Positions 38,452 to 47,622 are shown, counted from the stretch's first letter. The stretch: DNA of 64,000 nt from Methyloversatilis universalis FAM5 (GCF_000214035.2 NZ_AFHG01000053.1:124001-188000); one strand, 5' to 3'. Translations and numbers: made by a program. Notes: generated from the sequence alone by a model not told the origin.

Positions 38452-38570
38452 GCTTTTTCGTTACAGAGATATTGAAACGCAGCGAGGGCGCCCGGCGAGC
38501 GCCGGCTGCGAGGCAGGGCCGGGCGCAATCCCCGCTGCGGCGCCCGATGTACGCCAGACGCCGATTTCGG

Positions 38571-38598
38571 CGGGTGCCGGCAGGTTCGCCGGCACCCG
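38571..38598. repeat. Strong 11-bp hairpin in intergenic region
   Basis: CGGGTGCCGGC and GCCGGCACCCG pair perfectly around AGGTTC. There is no T-run, so it is not a clear terminator. It may be a nucleoid or regulatory dyad within the gap between the divergent antiporter and phosphatase genes. Confidence 0.45.
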
Positions 38599-38640
38599 GC
38601 CAAATGCGGTTCGGCGCGCAGCAAACGACCTGAGGCGCAG

Positions 38641-38656
38641 CGTGATCCGGATCACG
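38641..38656. promoter_or_regulatory. Candidate CRP/FNR-family operator
   Basis: CGTGATCCGGATCACG is a perfect 16-base palindrome containing GTGA-N6-TCAC, the half-site arrangement bound by CRP/FNR-family regulators. It lies about 140 bases before the phosphatase start. Which regulator, and whether it acts on this gene, is not known. Confidence 0.4.
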
Positions 38657-38797
38657 TCGGCACCGGCCGGTGGCGCGGGGCCGATGGGTAGGGATTGATC
38701 CGAACGGACCATGCCGGCCGCCGGTTCAGCGGTGCGAACTGTCATCGGCCACCCGGACACTGCGCGGCTTCCGTTTTCACGCACCGCACCGACTCCC

Positions 38798-40474
38798 ATG
38801 AGCACGCATCACTCCGGCCGCCGCCGCTTCATCGGCACGCTGGGCGCCGCCGCCCTCGCCACGCCCGTCCTGCTGCACAGCCGTCCGGCCGCCGCCGCGG
38901 CCCCCTTCCTGCACGGCATCGCGAGCGGCGACCCGCTGGCGCGCCGGGTCATCCTGTGGACCCGGGTCAGCGCGCCCGGCGACGCCAATCCGCGCGTGAA
39001 CTGGGAAGTGGCGACCGATGCCGGTTTCTCGCGCGTGGTGCGCAGCGGCCAGTTCCGCACGAATGCCACCCGCGACTTCACCGTGAAGATCGACGTCGAC
39101 GGTCTCAGCCCGGACACCCGCTACCACTACCGCTTCACGTACGCCGGCCAGCGCTCGCCGGTGGGCCGCACTCGCACGCTGCCCGAAGGCGCGGTCGATC
39201 AGGTGAAGCTGGCAGTGTTCTCCTGCTCCAACTTCCCGGCCGGCTATTTCCACGCCTATGCCGAAGCGGCGCGCATGGACGACCTGCACGCCGCGCTGCA
39301 CCTCGGCGACTACATGTACGAATACGGCCGCGGCGGCTACGCCAGCGACGATGCCGCCGCGCTCGGCCGCGAAGTGCTGCCGGCCGGCGAGTGCATCACG
39401 CTGGCCGACTACCGCACCCGCCACGCGCTCTATCGCAGCGACGCCGGCCTGCAGGCGCTGACCGCGTCGCTGCCGCTGATTCCGGTGTGGGACGACCACG
39501 AGGTGTGCAACAACACCTATGTGAGCGGCGCCGCCAACCACACGCCGGCCACCGAAGGCGACTACTCGACCCGACGCAACGCCGCGCTGAAGGCCTATCA
39601 CGAGTGGCTGCCGGTGCGCACGCCGGACACCAGCGACCTGCGCCGCATCTACCGCTCCTTCGACTTCGGCGACCTGCTGTCGCTGCACATGCTGGAAACC
39701 CGCCTGCTGGCGCGTACCGAACAGCTGTCCTTCGGTGACTTCGTCGGCCCGGACGGCATCGATGCCAATGCGCTGCGCGCCGCGATGGGCGCCTCTTCGC
39801 GCCAGATGCTGGGCAGCGAACAGCAGGCCTGGCTGGAGTCGCGGCTGGAAGCGTCCACCGCCACCTGGCAGGTGCTGGGCCAGCAGGTGCTGATGGCGCG
39901 CGCCGAAATTCCGGCCGCCATCGCGCTGGACCAGATTTCGATCTCGAACTGGATCGCGCTGAACGAGAAGGCCGCGACCCGCCCGGACGATCTCACCCGC
40001 GCCGAGCGCTACGTGCTGAACCAGCCGGCCATCCCGCGCAGCACCGACGCCTGGGACGGCTACGCCGCCGCCCGCGAGGCGGTGTATGCCGCCGCCCGCC
40101 GGCTGGACAAGAACCTGGTGGTGGTGGCCGGCGACACCCACAACGCGTGGGCCAGCGATCTGGTCGATGCCGACGGCCACCGCATCGGCGTCGAGTTCGC
40201 CACGCCCGGCGTGTCTTCGCCCGGCATGGAAGTGACCCGCCGCACCGACGCGCCGGAAGTGGTGGCGCAGTGGATGGTCGACGCCATACCCGACCTCAAG
40301 TACGCCGAAACCGGCCACCGCGGCTTCCTGGTGCTCACCGCCACCCGCGACGAATGCCGCGCCACCTGGCATTTCGTCAGCACCGTGAAATCGCGCAGCT
40401 ACACGCTCAGCGAAGGCGCCACGCTGCGCACCCTGCCGGGCAGCGCACACCGCGCGCTGCTGCCGCTCGCCTGA
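38798..40474 (+). CDS. Tat-exported PhoD-like alkaline phosphatase
   Basis: The product is 558 residues from the ATG at 38798. The Tat signal is GRRRFIGTLGAAALATPVLL with an AAAA-type cleavage region. An N-terminal Fn3-like PhoD domain (FLHGIASGDPLARRVILWTR) precedes the metallophosphatase: AVFSCSNFPAGYF, HLGDYMYEYG, WDDHEVCNN and VVVAGDTHNAW give the Fe/Ca-binding residues. It hydrolyses phosphodiesters and monoesters in the periplasm or outside the cell. The PEP-CTERM gene follows 33 bases later, suggesting a surface-linked phosphate-acquisition unit. The CRP/FNR-like palindrome lies upstream. Confidence 0.92.
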   Translation: MSTHHSGRRRFIGTLGAAALATPVLLHSRPAAAAAPFLHGIASGDPLARRVILWTRVSAPGDANPRVNWEVATDAGFSRVVRSGQFRTNATRDFTVKIDVDGLSPDTRYHYRFTYAGQRSPVGRTRTLPEGAVDQVKLAVFSCSNFPAGYFHAYAEAARMDDLHAALHLGDYMYEYGRGGYASDDAAALGREVLPAGECITLADYRTRHALYRSDAGLQALTASLPLIPVWDDHEVCNNTYVSGAANHTPATEGDYSTRRNAALKAYHEWLPVRTPDTSDLRRIYRSFDFGDLLSLHMLETRLLARTEQLSFGDFVGPDGIDANALRAAMGASSRQMLGSEQQAWLESRLEASTATWQVLGQQVLMARAEIPAAIALDQISISNWIALNEKAATRPDDLTRAERYVLNQPAIPRSTDAWDGYAAAREAVYAAARRLDKNLVVVAGDTHNAWASDLVDADGHRIGVEFATPGVSSPGMEVTRRTDAPEVVAQWMVDAIPDLKYAETGHRGFLVLTATRDECRATWHFVSTVKSRSYTLSEGATLRTLPGSAHRALLPLA

Positions 40475-40507
40475 CCCCCCAGAACAACCGATACGGAGCA
40501 CACCGCC

Positions 40508-41347
40508 ATGATCATCCGCACCTTCGCCCTCGCCCTGACCGCCGCCCTCGCAGCACCGGCCCACGCCGCACTGAGCGTCACGCTTGAACGCGACGCCTGG
40601 GGCCAGTTCGACAGCTATGAATACCAGCAGACCTTCGACACGCTGGCGTCGGCCAACGGCAACACCAACGTCGCCTGGGCCAATGACAGCACGCTGGCCG
40701 GCTGGTCGCTGTTCAATGCGCTGAAGAACCCGATCACCTACTACCGCGCCAGCGCGGGCGCCGACGCCGGCGGCTATGTGTACAGCTACGGCGCGAACGG
40801 CAACAGCGACCGCGCCCTCGGCGCCCTCGGTTCCGGCGGCGCCTACTGGGGCTCGCCGGCGTCCAACGCGCTGTCGGCCTACATGGCGGTGTCCTTCCGC
40901 AACGATGCGGCGCGCACCATCGAAGGTGTGGACGTGTACTGGGACGCCGAACAGTGGCGCGTCGGCGAATCGAACGCCACCACTGACACGCTGGACTTCC
41001 GCTACGGCTTCGGCGACACCTTCGGCGCGGTCACCACCTGGATCAATCCGGGCGTGTCCTTCAAGTACAACTCGCCGGTGGCCAACGCCGGCACTGCCGG
41101 CTACGGCACCGACGGCAATGCCAACGCGGTTCAGCTGGGCGGCGACATCGCGCTCGAATGGCAGGCCGGCCAGACCCTCTGGATCACCTGGATCGACTAC
41201 AACAGCGCCGGCTTCGACCACGGTCTGGCGATCGACAACGTGTCGCTGAGCGTGGCCATCCCGGCGGTACCGGAGCCCGCTTCGATCGCACTGCTGGCCG
41301 CCGGCCTCGGCATCATCGGCGTGGCGGCGCGCCGCAAGCAGGCCTGA
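40508..41347 (+). CDS. PEP-CTERM sorting-domain surface protein
   Basis: The product is 279 residues. The signal peptide is MIIRTFALALTAALAAPAHA. The C-terminus carries the exosortase signal: VPEPASIALLAAGLGIIG followed by the basic RRKQA tail. The mature part is beta-rich with Gly/Asn/Asp-rich strands (YVYSYGANGNSDRALGALG; GFDHGLAIDNVSL), of unknown function. It is exported, then processed by an exosortase encoded elsewhere. A paralogue lacking the tail follows 4 bases later. GGAG lies ahead of the start. Confidence 0.9.
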   Translation: MIIRTFALALTAALAAPAHAALSVTLERDAWGQFDSYEYQQTFDTLASANGNTNVAWANDSTLAGWSLFNALKNPITYYRASAGADAGGYVYSYGANGNSDRALGALGSGGAYWGSPASNALSAYMAVSFRNDAARTIEGVDVYWDAEQWRVGESNATTDTLDFRYGFGDTFGAVTTWINPGVSFKYNSPVANAGTAGYGTDGNANAVQLGGDIALEWQAGQTLWITWIDYNSAGFDHGLAIDNVSLSVAIPAVPEPASIALLAAGLGIIGVAARRKQA

Positions 41348-41351
41348 GTCG

Positions 41352-42113
41352 ATGAGCGCAATGAAGGCTTTCCACACCCGTCTGCTCGGCGCCGCGCTGC
41401 TGGCCGTGGCGCTGCCCGCCACGGCCGACATCCAGGTCACGCCGGACGCGACCGGACGTTATGTCTACGTCCAGGACTTCAACACGCTGGGCGCGACCAG
41501 CCGCGCCTTCGAGTGGCGCGACAACGACACGCTGCCCGGCTGGCGCCTGCTCAACTTCGTCGAACAGCCGCTGGTCACGCCGACCTACCGCGGCGACACC
41601 GGCGACGACACCGGCGGCAGCTTCTACAGCTACGGCCTGGAAGGTGACAGCGACCGCGCGCTCGGCGGCCTGGGTTCGGGCGGCGGCTACTTCGGCACGC
41701 CGGCCGCCGGTCAGCTGGCCGGCTACATCACCGTGTCCTTCCGCAATGCCGGCGACCGCGACATCGGCAACGTGAAGCTGGCGTTCGAAGGCCAGCAGTG
41801 GCGTCAGGGCGCCAGCGACGACCTGAACCGGCTGGTGTTCGAATACGGCGTGGGCGAGGAATTCGGCCATGTCGAATGGGTACGCCCGGGCGCCGGCTTC
41901 GATTTCGAATCACCGTCGCCGCTCATCGTCACCCCGGCGGGCTCGCCGGTGTACGGACGCGACGCGCTGGCGAAGCAGGCGCTGGGCGGCGTCATCCGCC
42001 CGGCCTGGACCGCCGGCGGCCGGCTGTGGCTGCGCTGGGTGGTGCGCAATCACCAGGGCTTCGACCACGGCCTCGCGATCGACAACCTGAAGCTGACGGT
42101 CGAGCGCCCCTGA
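41352..42113 (+). CDS. Paralogue of the PEP-CTERM protein without the sorting tail
   Basis: The product is 253 residues; starts at 41352 or at the ATG at 41361 are both possible. The signal peptide ends at LAVALPATA. It aligns with the preceding protein along the mature part (SFYSYGLEGDSDRALGGLG, ISVSFRN-like YITVSFRNAGDRDI, GFDHGLAIDNLKLTVERP) but stops where the neighbour's PEP-CTERM signal begins. It is presumably secreted or periplasmic while its sister is exosortase-processed. The two arose by tandem duplication. The function is unknown. Confidence 0.85.
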   Translation: MSAMKAFHTRLLGAALLAVALPATADIQVTPDATGRYVYVQDFNTLGATSRAFEWRDNDTLPGWRLLNFVEQPLVTPTYRGDTGDDTGGSFYSYGLEGDSDRALGGLGSGGGYFGTPAAGQLAGYITVSFRNAGDRDIGNVKLAFEGQQWRQGASDDLNRLVFEYGVGEEFGHVEWVRPGAGFDFESPSPLIVTPAGSPVYGRDALAKQALGGVIRPAWTAGGRLWLRWVVRNHQGFDHGLAIDNLKLTVERP

Positions 42114-42123
42114 GGCGTCTCGC

Positions 42124-42411
42124 TCAGATCAGCGACTGCACCGCGGCCACCACGGCGGCAGCCGCCAGCCACGCGCCGATGCGCCGCAGAAGCGCGGTGT
42201 CGAGCGTGCGGCTGGCGTCGTGACCGGCTCGGCCCAGGCCCACCACGAACAGGTGGGCCGGCAGCGCGATCGCCAGCAGCGTGGCAATCACCAGTCCGGC
42301 ACTGTCGCCGCCCTCGCCGCCGAAGCGTGACCACAGCAGCGGCCACACCGCGGCGGAAAAGGCGCCGGCCAGCGCGGCGGTGATCGGGGTGGCGTTGATG
42401 TTCAGCGGCAT
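42124..42411 (-). CDS. Small inner-membrane protein, unknown
   Basis: The product is 95 residues with three hydrophobic segments (about 10-28, 38-60, 75-93) and a Gly/Asp loop between the first two. There are no motifs I recognise. It converges with the paralogue gene, 10 bases away. Hydrophobicity pattern and start position support a gene, but no function can be given. Confidence 0.5.
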   Translation of the reverse strand: MPLNINATPITAALAGAFSAAVWPLLWSRFGGEGGDSAGLVIATLLAIALPAHLFVVGLGRAGHDASRTLDTALLRRIGAWLAAAAVVAAVQSLI

Positions 42412-42472
42412 GGGCGTTCCGGTTTCGGTGAAGTCTTGATCAGGGCTGCTTTTAAGGTTTCACGGGCGCCAC

Positions 42473-45127
42473 TCAGGCGACGGCATCGAGGGTGCGCGCC
42501 TGCACGCCCAGATCGCGCCAGTTCTCCGGGTGGCAGGTGAACAGCAGGATCTGGTGCCGGCTGGCGGCGTCGAACAGCACCCGCTTCATCCGGTCCAGTC
42601 GCGCGGCGTCGCTGTGCACCAGCGCGTCATCGAGGATGATGAGGGTGGGGCGACCGGCTTCGCGCAGCAGGTCGGCATAGGCGAGGCGGGCGATCACGCC
42701 CATCTGTTCGCGGGCGCCGAAACTGAGTGCCTCCACGTCGCCGCTTTCGCTGCCGCCCGCGCCTTCGCGGGTGAGCGGGCCCGGGCCCAGGCTGTCGTCG
42801 ATCGCGATGCGCGCGCCCGGAAACAGCAGGCCAAGGTAGTGATTCAGATGCGTCTGCAGCGGCGCCTGCAGGCGCTGGGTGAGGGCGCGCCGCTTGTCGC
42901 GCAGCCGGCCGAGCAGCAGGTCCAGCGCCCGGGCGCGACGCGCCAGCTGGTCCTGCCGGCGCCCGGCCGCCGCGAGGTCACGGGCGAGCGCGGCATGCCT
43001 TTCGTCCAGCCCCTGGGCGCCCGCCGCTTCAAGTTCGATTTCCAGCCGGGTGATGTCGTCACGCCGCTGGTCACGGGTCTTCTCAGCGATGTCGGCACTG
43101 CGGTCCAGCCGCTGTACGTCCTGTTCCAGCGCCTGCGGGCGGGCCGCCTCGAGCTGACGTGCCAGCGCCTCGACCTGCTGCGCCTGGGCGGCCTGCCGGG
43201 CCAGTGCGTCGACCAGCGCGCGCTGCGCCGCCGTCTGCCGCTCGGCACGGCCCGGATCGTCGAGCCGCGCGCGCGCCGCAGCCGCCTCGCCCTGCGCGGC
43301 TTCGAGCACCGCATCCGCCGCCGCCCGCCGGCTGACCGCCTCGCCCAGATGGCGCGCGGCTTCGGCCAGCGACTGACGCGCCCGCTCTTCGGCCGCTTCG
43401 GCTTCGACCACCGACGGCAGGTCTGCCGCGTCGCTCGCACCCTGTGTCTCGGCGGTCAGCAGGGCAAGGCGCTGCGTCAGTTCGGTCACCCGGCCGGCGA
43501 GCACGCTGCACTCGGCGCGCAGCGCATCGACGCCGCGCGGCGCCAGCGCCTTCACGGTCGCGTCCGCCGCCTTCAGGTCGGTCAGCTTCTGTGCGTGCAG
43601 CTGCTGGCGCGCCTCGGCCGCCTCGAGCGAGGCGAGACCAAGCCGGGCCAGCGCGCTGCCGTGACGGTCGGCCAGTTCCGCCGCTTCACGCGCGAGCGCG
43701 GCGGCATCGCTGCCGCCCGGTTCGATGCGCAGCCGGCCGTGGCCGGGCAGGGTGATCGTGGTGGCTTCGGGCAGCAGCCGTTCGCCGCTGCCAGTCAGCA
43801 CCTCGTCGCCGATGCGCAGTTCGCGACCGTCGTCGAGTGCGAAGCGCAGCCGGGTGGCAAGTGCGGTACGGCGAATGTCCAGTTCGCGCAGGCGCTTCGC
43901 CTGTTCGCGCAGCGCGGTCAGGTCGGCCGCGCGGATTTCGCAGGCGGCGGCTTCGGCCTGCAGCGCGAGCACGCGCGCCTGTGCCGCCTCGGCCTGCGTC
44001 GAAGCGGTCTGCGCGGCATCGGCCTTGCGGCGCGCGTCATCGAGCTCGCGGCTCACCTGCTGCAGGTTGTCGCGGCTGCGCGCCTGCTGCAGCCGCCTGC
44101 GGGCGGCTTCATGCGCCTGCGCCGCCTCGCGCTCGCGCTGCTGCCAGGGCGCGGCCAGCGCCTGCACCGCGTCCAGCGCGCGCTGGGCGGCGGACACCGC
44201 TTCGGCCCGGCGCGCGGCGTCGGCCGCGTCCGCATCGAAAGCCGCGATCTGGCCGCGCAGCAGCTCGACCTGCCGCGCCAGCCCCTGCGCCGACTCGCGT
44301 TCACCGATCAGCCGCGACTGCAGCGACTGCGCCTCGGCCAGCGCCGCACGCGCCTCGGCGGCCTGCGCACGCAGCGCCACCCAGGGGCAGCTCTGTGCTT
44401 CGTCATCGTGCTGCTGCCGCAGCTGCGCCAGCCGGTCCACCTTCTGCCGGCTGTCCTGCAGCGCGGCCTCCACCGTGGCCAGCTCGCCGGCCAGCCGTGC
44501 GCACAGCTGCTGGGCTTCGAGCCAGATGCCGCGCGGCCGGTCGGAGGACGGGGTGAGCAGTTCGTTGCGCTGCTTCTCGACTTCGGCGGTGATGTCGTCG
44601 CCGTCGCCGCCGGCGATCTCGCCGAGCGAGGCGGTGAGCACGCTGCGCAGGTGGTCGGTGGCATGACCGACCGACTCGCGCAATTCCTGCGCGCTGCCCT
44701 GCTCTATCCAGAGCAGGCCGGGAATACCCCAGTGCTCGGCCTTGCTCGCGCCCTTGGACGCGAAGGCGAAGCCCAGCCGTTCGGCGAGGAAGTCCTCGGC
44801 CTCGGCGCCGTCGAAGACGCGCTCGCCGTACTGCAGCGTGCAGCGCTTGCGGCCAAGAAAGCGCTTGTTCAGGCGACAGTCCCGGCCGTCCAGTTCGAAA
44901 TCCAGTTCGACTTCGGGCGTGGCGCCCGGATCGCTCCACGGCCGCAGGTGATCGACGGTGCCGGAGCGGTGGCGCTCGAAGAAGGCGGCGCGCAGCGCGG
45001 CGACCAGCGTGCTCTTTCCGGTCTCGTTCGGACCGGCGAACAGGTTCAGCCCGGGTTCGAGGTCGCGCAGTTCGAAGGGCTGGCGGAAGCGGCGGAACTG
45101 TTCGACCCGCAGACGGTGCAGCTTCAT
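42473..45127 (-). CDS. SbcC/YhaN-like SMC-type ATPase
   Basis: The product is 884 residues, against 1,048 for E. coli SbcC. Walker A is FAGPNETGKST near residue 35. Coiled coils span about 180-370 and 500-720, with a beta-rich insertion between them (LRIGDEVLTGSGERLLPE). The C-terminal ABC half has LSFGAREQMGVIARLAYADLL (signature) and TLIILDDALVHSD (Walker B). No CxxC zinc hook is seen at the coil apex. It pairs with the phosphoesterase whose stop overlaps its start as ATGA. DNA end-processing or repair is the family role. Confidence 0.82.
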   Translation of the reverse strand: MKLHRLRVEQFRRFRQPFELRDLEPGLNLFAGPNETGKSTLVAALRAAFFERHRSGTVDHLRPWSDPGATPEVELDFELDGRDCRLNKRFLGRKRCTLQYGERVFDGAEAEDFLAERLGFAFASKGASKAEHWGIPGLLWIEQGSAQELRESVGHATDHLRSVLTASLGEIAGGDGDDITAEVEKQRNELLTPSSDRPRGIWLEAQQLCARLAGELATVEAALQDSRQKVDRLAQLRQQHDDEAQSCPWVALRAQAAEARAALAEAQSLQSRLIGERESAQGLARQVELLRGQIAAFDADAADAARRAEAVSAAQRALDAVQALAAPWQQREREAAQAHEAARRRLQQARSRDNLQQVSRELDDARRKADAAQTASTQAEAAQARVLALQAEAAACEIRAADLTALREQAKRLRELDIRRTALATRLRFALDDGRELRIGDEVLTGSGERLLPEATTITLPGHGRLRIEPGGSDAAALAREAAELADRHGSALARLGLASLEAAEARQQLHAQKLTDLKAADATVKALAPRGVDALRAECSVLAGRVTELTQRLALLTAETQGASDAADLPSVVEAEAAEERARQSLAEAARHLGEAVSRRAAADAVLEAAQGEAAAARARLDDPGRAERQTAAQRALVDALARQAAQAQQVEALARQLEAARPQALEQDVQRLDRSADIAEKTRDQRRDDITRLEIELEAAGAQGLDERHAALARDLAAAGRRQDQLARRARALDLLLGRLRDKRRALTQRLQAPLQTHLNHYLGLLFPGARIAIDDSLGPGPLTREGAGGSESGDVEALSFGAREQMGVIARLAYADLLREAGRPTLIILDDALVHSDAARLDRMKRVLFDAASRHQILLFTCHPENWRDLGVQARTLDAVA

Positions 45128-46248
45128 CGCGCTTCCCCGGCCGCACGGCGTGCGTCGAGCAGGCCGGCCAGCAGCACCAGCGCGTCGCGCGCGGTGTCTC
45201 CATCGGCACCATCCTGGGCGGCACGCAGGTCGGCGATCACTTCGCCCAGATAGCCTTCGGCGGCCAGCCGGGCCAGATCGTCGTCGGTCGGTTCAATGCG
45301 CACCGGGTCGAGGTCGGCGCGCAGCGCGCGGGCGCGGCCCTGTGCCTGCGCCAGCGCATCGCGCAGGCGGGCGAGCCCGGCCAGGTCGGTCTGGCCAGCG
45401 AGTTCGAGCTGCAGCACGTCATCCGCCTGCAGACCGTCGAGCAGCGCGCACAGCGCATCGATATCGCTGGCCACCTGCAGCACCACGCGCTCGCTGCGCC
45501 AGCGGTAGCGCCCGGTCTGCAGCACGCTCACCTGCGGCAGTGCGCCCGGTGCGTCGATATCGACCCGCAGCGCACAGCCGGAGTCGTTGTTGCGGAAGCG
45601 GTCGGTTTCCGGCGTGCCGCTGTACCAGCAGCGCGCGTCGATCTGCCGGCAGCCGTGCCAGTCGCCGAGCGCGAGATAGTCCAGCCGCGCCTGCGCGGCG
45701 CGATCGGCGGCGATCGGATTGGCCGAATCGATGCCTTCGGCCAGCACGCCCTGCACCGCACCGTGCGCCAGCCCGATGCGGAAGGTGCCGGGCGGCGTGT
45801 CGGCCGCGGCGAACCACTCGGTCAGGTCGGTATAGGTGTGGCGCTGTGTGAGCGGCGCTGGCAGGACCACCGCATTCAGCCCTTCGAAGTGCAGCGGCAC
45901 CGGCCGCAGGCACAGGTGCACGTGATCCGGCACGGCATTGAGCCGCTGCGCGCGCGTCCACACCGATTCGCTGAGTGCGGCGTCGTGATTGCCGGGCAGC
46001 ATGACCCAGGGGCCGGCGAAGCCGCGGGTGGCGTTGAACAGCCGCAGCACGGTCTTGTCGGCGATGCCCTGGGCATCGAACACGTCGCCGGCCACCAGCA
46101 CCAGATCGACCTTCTGTTCGGTGGCCAGCGCGGCCAGCCGCTCGACCGCGGCGATGCGCGCTTCGGCCAGCAGCACCGCTTCGTCCGGTTCGAACTGTCC
46201 GTATTGCTTGCCGATCTGCCAGTCGGCGGTGTGAAGGATTTTCAGCAC
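45124..46248 (-). CDS. SbcD/Mre11-like metallophosphoesterase with altered metal motifs
   Basis: The product is 374 residues from the GTG at 46248 (VLKILHTADWQIGKQYG), the natural family start; longer versions add unlikely sequence. The calcineurin-like motifs are partly altered: the first is DWQ where DxH is usual, GDVFD and LPGNHD are normal, and the late GHxH reads GDWH. It is probably the nuclease partner of the adjacent SMC-type ATPase. The substitutions could change metal use or activity. It is the first gene of the pair. Confidence 0.8.
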   Translation of the reverse strand: MLKILHTADWQIGKQYGQFEPDEAVLLAEARIAAVERLAALATEQKVDLVLVAGDVFDAQGIADKTVLRLFNATRGFAGPWVMLPGNHDAALSESVWTRAQRLNAVPDHVHLCLRPVPLHFEGLNAVVLPAPLTQRHTYTDLTEWFAAADTPPGTFRIGLAHGAVQGVLAEGIDSANPIAADRAAQARLDYLALGDWHGCRQIDARCWYSGTPETDRFRNNDSGCALRVDIDAPGALPQVSVLQTGRYRWRSERVVLQVASDIDALCALLDGLQADDVLQLELAGQTDLAGLARLRDALAQAQGRARALRADLDPVRIEPTDDDLARLAAEGYLGEVIADLRAAQDGADGDTARDALVLLAGLLDARRAAGEAR

Positions 46249-46345
46249 GGAAGAATGGGGAAGACACTCGACACATCGGCGGGCGCCCACCTTGCTTCGG
46301 CGGCGCCCGCACTGTCAATCGGCGCTGCGGCGGAGAACCGTCCGT

Positions 46346-46954
46346 TCAGCCCTTCAGGCCTTCGGCCGCACGCGCGGCCTGCACCGCCGGACGGGCGGCC
46401 ACGCGGGCAAGATAGGCCTGCAGGCGCGGCAGCTGCGACAGGTCGAGACTGACCCAGGCGCTCCAGCCGGCCACCACGTACAGATAGGCGTCCGCGACCG
46501 TGAAGTCCGGCCCGCACAGCCAGCCGTCCTCGCCCAGCTGGCTGTCCACCCAGGTGAACTTGCGCAGCAGGATGTCGGCCGCCACCTTGCGTGCCGCGGC
46601 GTCGAACAGCGGGTTGAACAGCGGCGAGTAGCCCTTGTGCAGTTCGGAGGTGATGAAGTTCTGCCATGCCATCACGCGGTAGCGCTCGCGCGAGCCGGCT
46701 TCGGGAATGAGGCGGCGGTCCGGCACCTGGTCGGCCACGTACTGGGCGATCACCGGGCCTTCGGTCAGCACTTCGCCGTCGTCCAGCTGCAGTGCAGGCA
46801 CCTGGCCCTTGGAACTGATGCTGCCGAAGGGCGTGCCGTCAGCAGTGGTCTGGCTCTTCAGATCGACGCGCACCAGTTCGAACGGCAGGCCGGCTTCGCG
46901 CAGCACGATGTGCGGGGCCAGCGAACAGGCGCCCGGCAGGTAGAACAGCTTCAT
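46346..46954 (-). CDS. gstA: Beta-class glutathione S-transferase
   Basis: The product is 202 residues, the usual length. The catalytic Cys10 of beta-class enzymes is in FYLPGACSLAPHIV. The thioredoxin half contains KGQVPALQLDDGEVLTEGP with the cis-proline, and the C-terminal helical half has WLCGPDFTVADAYLYVV. It conjugates or exchanges glutathione with electrophiles in the cytoplasm. It is a single gene, ending 97 bases past the phosphoesterase start. Confidence 0.9.
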   Translation of the reverse strand: MKLFYLPGACSLAPHIVLREAGLPFELVRVDLKSQTTADGTPFGSISSKGQVPALQLDDGEVLTEGPVIAQYVADQVPDRRLIPEAGSRERYRVMAWQNFITSELHKGYSPLFNPLFDAAARKVAADILLRKFTWVDSQLGEDGWLCGPDFTVADAYLYVVAGWSAWVSLDLSQLPRLQAYLARVAARPAVQAARAAEGLKG

Positions 46955-47164
46955 TCAGATCTCCATGGATGGGGTCGGCAGCGGGCGCCATGCTATGCGG
47001 TCTCGCGCGATGAATAAACCCGTGCCGGCGCAGGACACGCCGGCGAAACGAAATGCTCACACCGCTGCACACGGGGCGGGTGTATGGTGAGCGCTTCGCA
47101 GGGTGGTCGTGACCCGCACCGGAGCCGGCCGCTCACCCCACCGCTCACACGGAAGGTAAGAACC

Positions 47165-47593
47165 ATGAGCGCTGTCCTCTTGCCCGAATCCGATTCCGAC
47201 GTGGCGCTGCTCACGTCCTCGCCGTCGGATTACATGTCCCCGTCGCAGCTGGCTTTCTTCCGCAGGCGGCTGCTCGCCGAGCGCGATGCGCTGCTGCAGT
47301 CCGCACACGACACCACGCAGCACCTGCACGAGTTCGAACGCACGCCCGACCCGTCGGATCGTGCATCACTGGAAGAGGATCATTCGCTCGAGCTGAGGGT
47401 GCGCGACCGTGAGCGCAAGCACCTGCACACCATCGACGAGGCGCTGGCGCGCATCGACGACGGCAGCTACGGCTGGTGCGAATTCACCGGCGAGCCGATC
47501 GGCCTCGCGCGGCTGCTGGCACGGCCGACCGCGACGCTGTCGGTCGAGGCGCAGGAGCTGCACGAGAAGCGTCGCCGGATGCGCGGGCGCTGA
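47165..47593 (+). CDS. dksA: DksA-family RNA polymerase factor with degenerate zinc site
   Basis: The product is 142 residues from the ATG at 47165, preceded by GGAAGG. Helical coiled-coil arms (SPSQLAFFRRRLLAERDALL; the acidic tip has DPSDRASLEEDHSLELRVRDRE) lead to the globular end YGWCEFTGEPIGLARLLARP and TATLSVEAQELHEKRR. E. coli DksA has four zinc cysteines here; this protein keeps only the first, giving a C-T-S-A pattern known from alphaproteobacterial DksA. It binds the RNA polymerase secondary channel and acts with ppGpp. A second, four-cysteine DksA may exist elsewhere. Confidence 0.88.
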   Translation: MSAVLLPESDSDVALLTSSPSDYMSPSQLAFFRRRLLAERDALLQSAHDTTQHLHEFERTPDPSDRASLEEDHSLELRVRDRERKHLHTIDEALARIDDGSYGWCEFTGEPIGLARLLARPTATLSVEAQELHEKRRRMRGR

Positions 47594-47622
47594 GAGCCCG
47601 CGCCATACGGTCAGTGCCCGGA

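Noticed and set aside
42530-45253. 907-codon plus-strand frame opposite the SbcC-like gene
   Set aside because: It is antisense to an ATPase with Walker A, signature and Walker B. The translation is low complexity.
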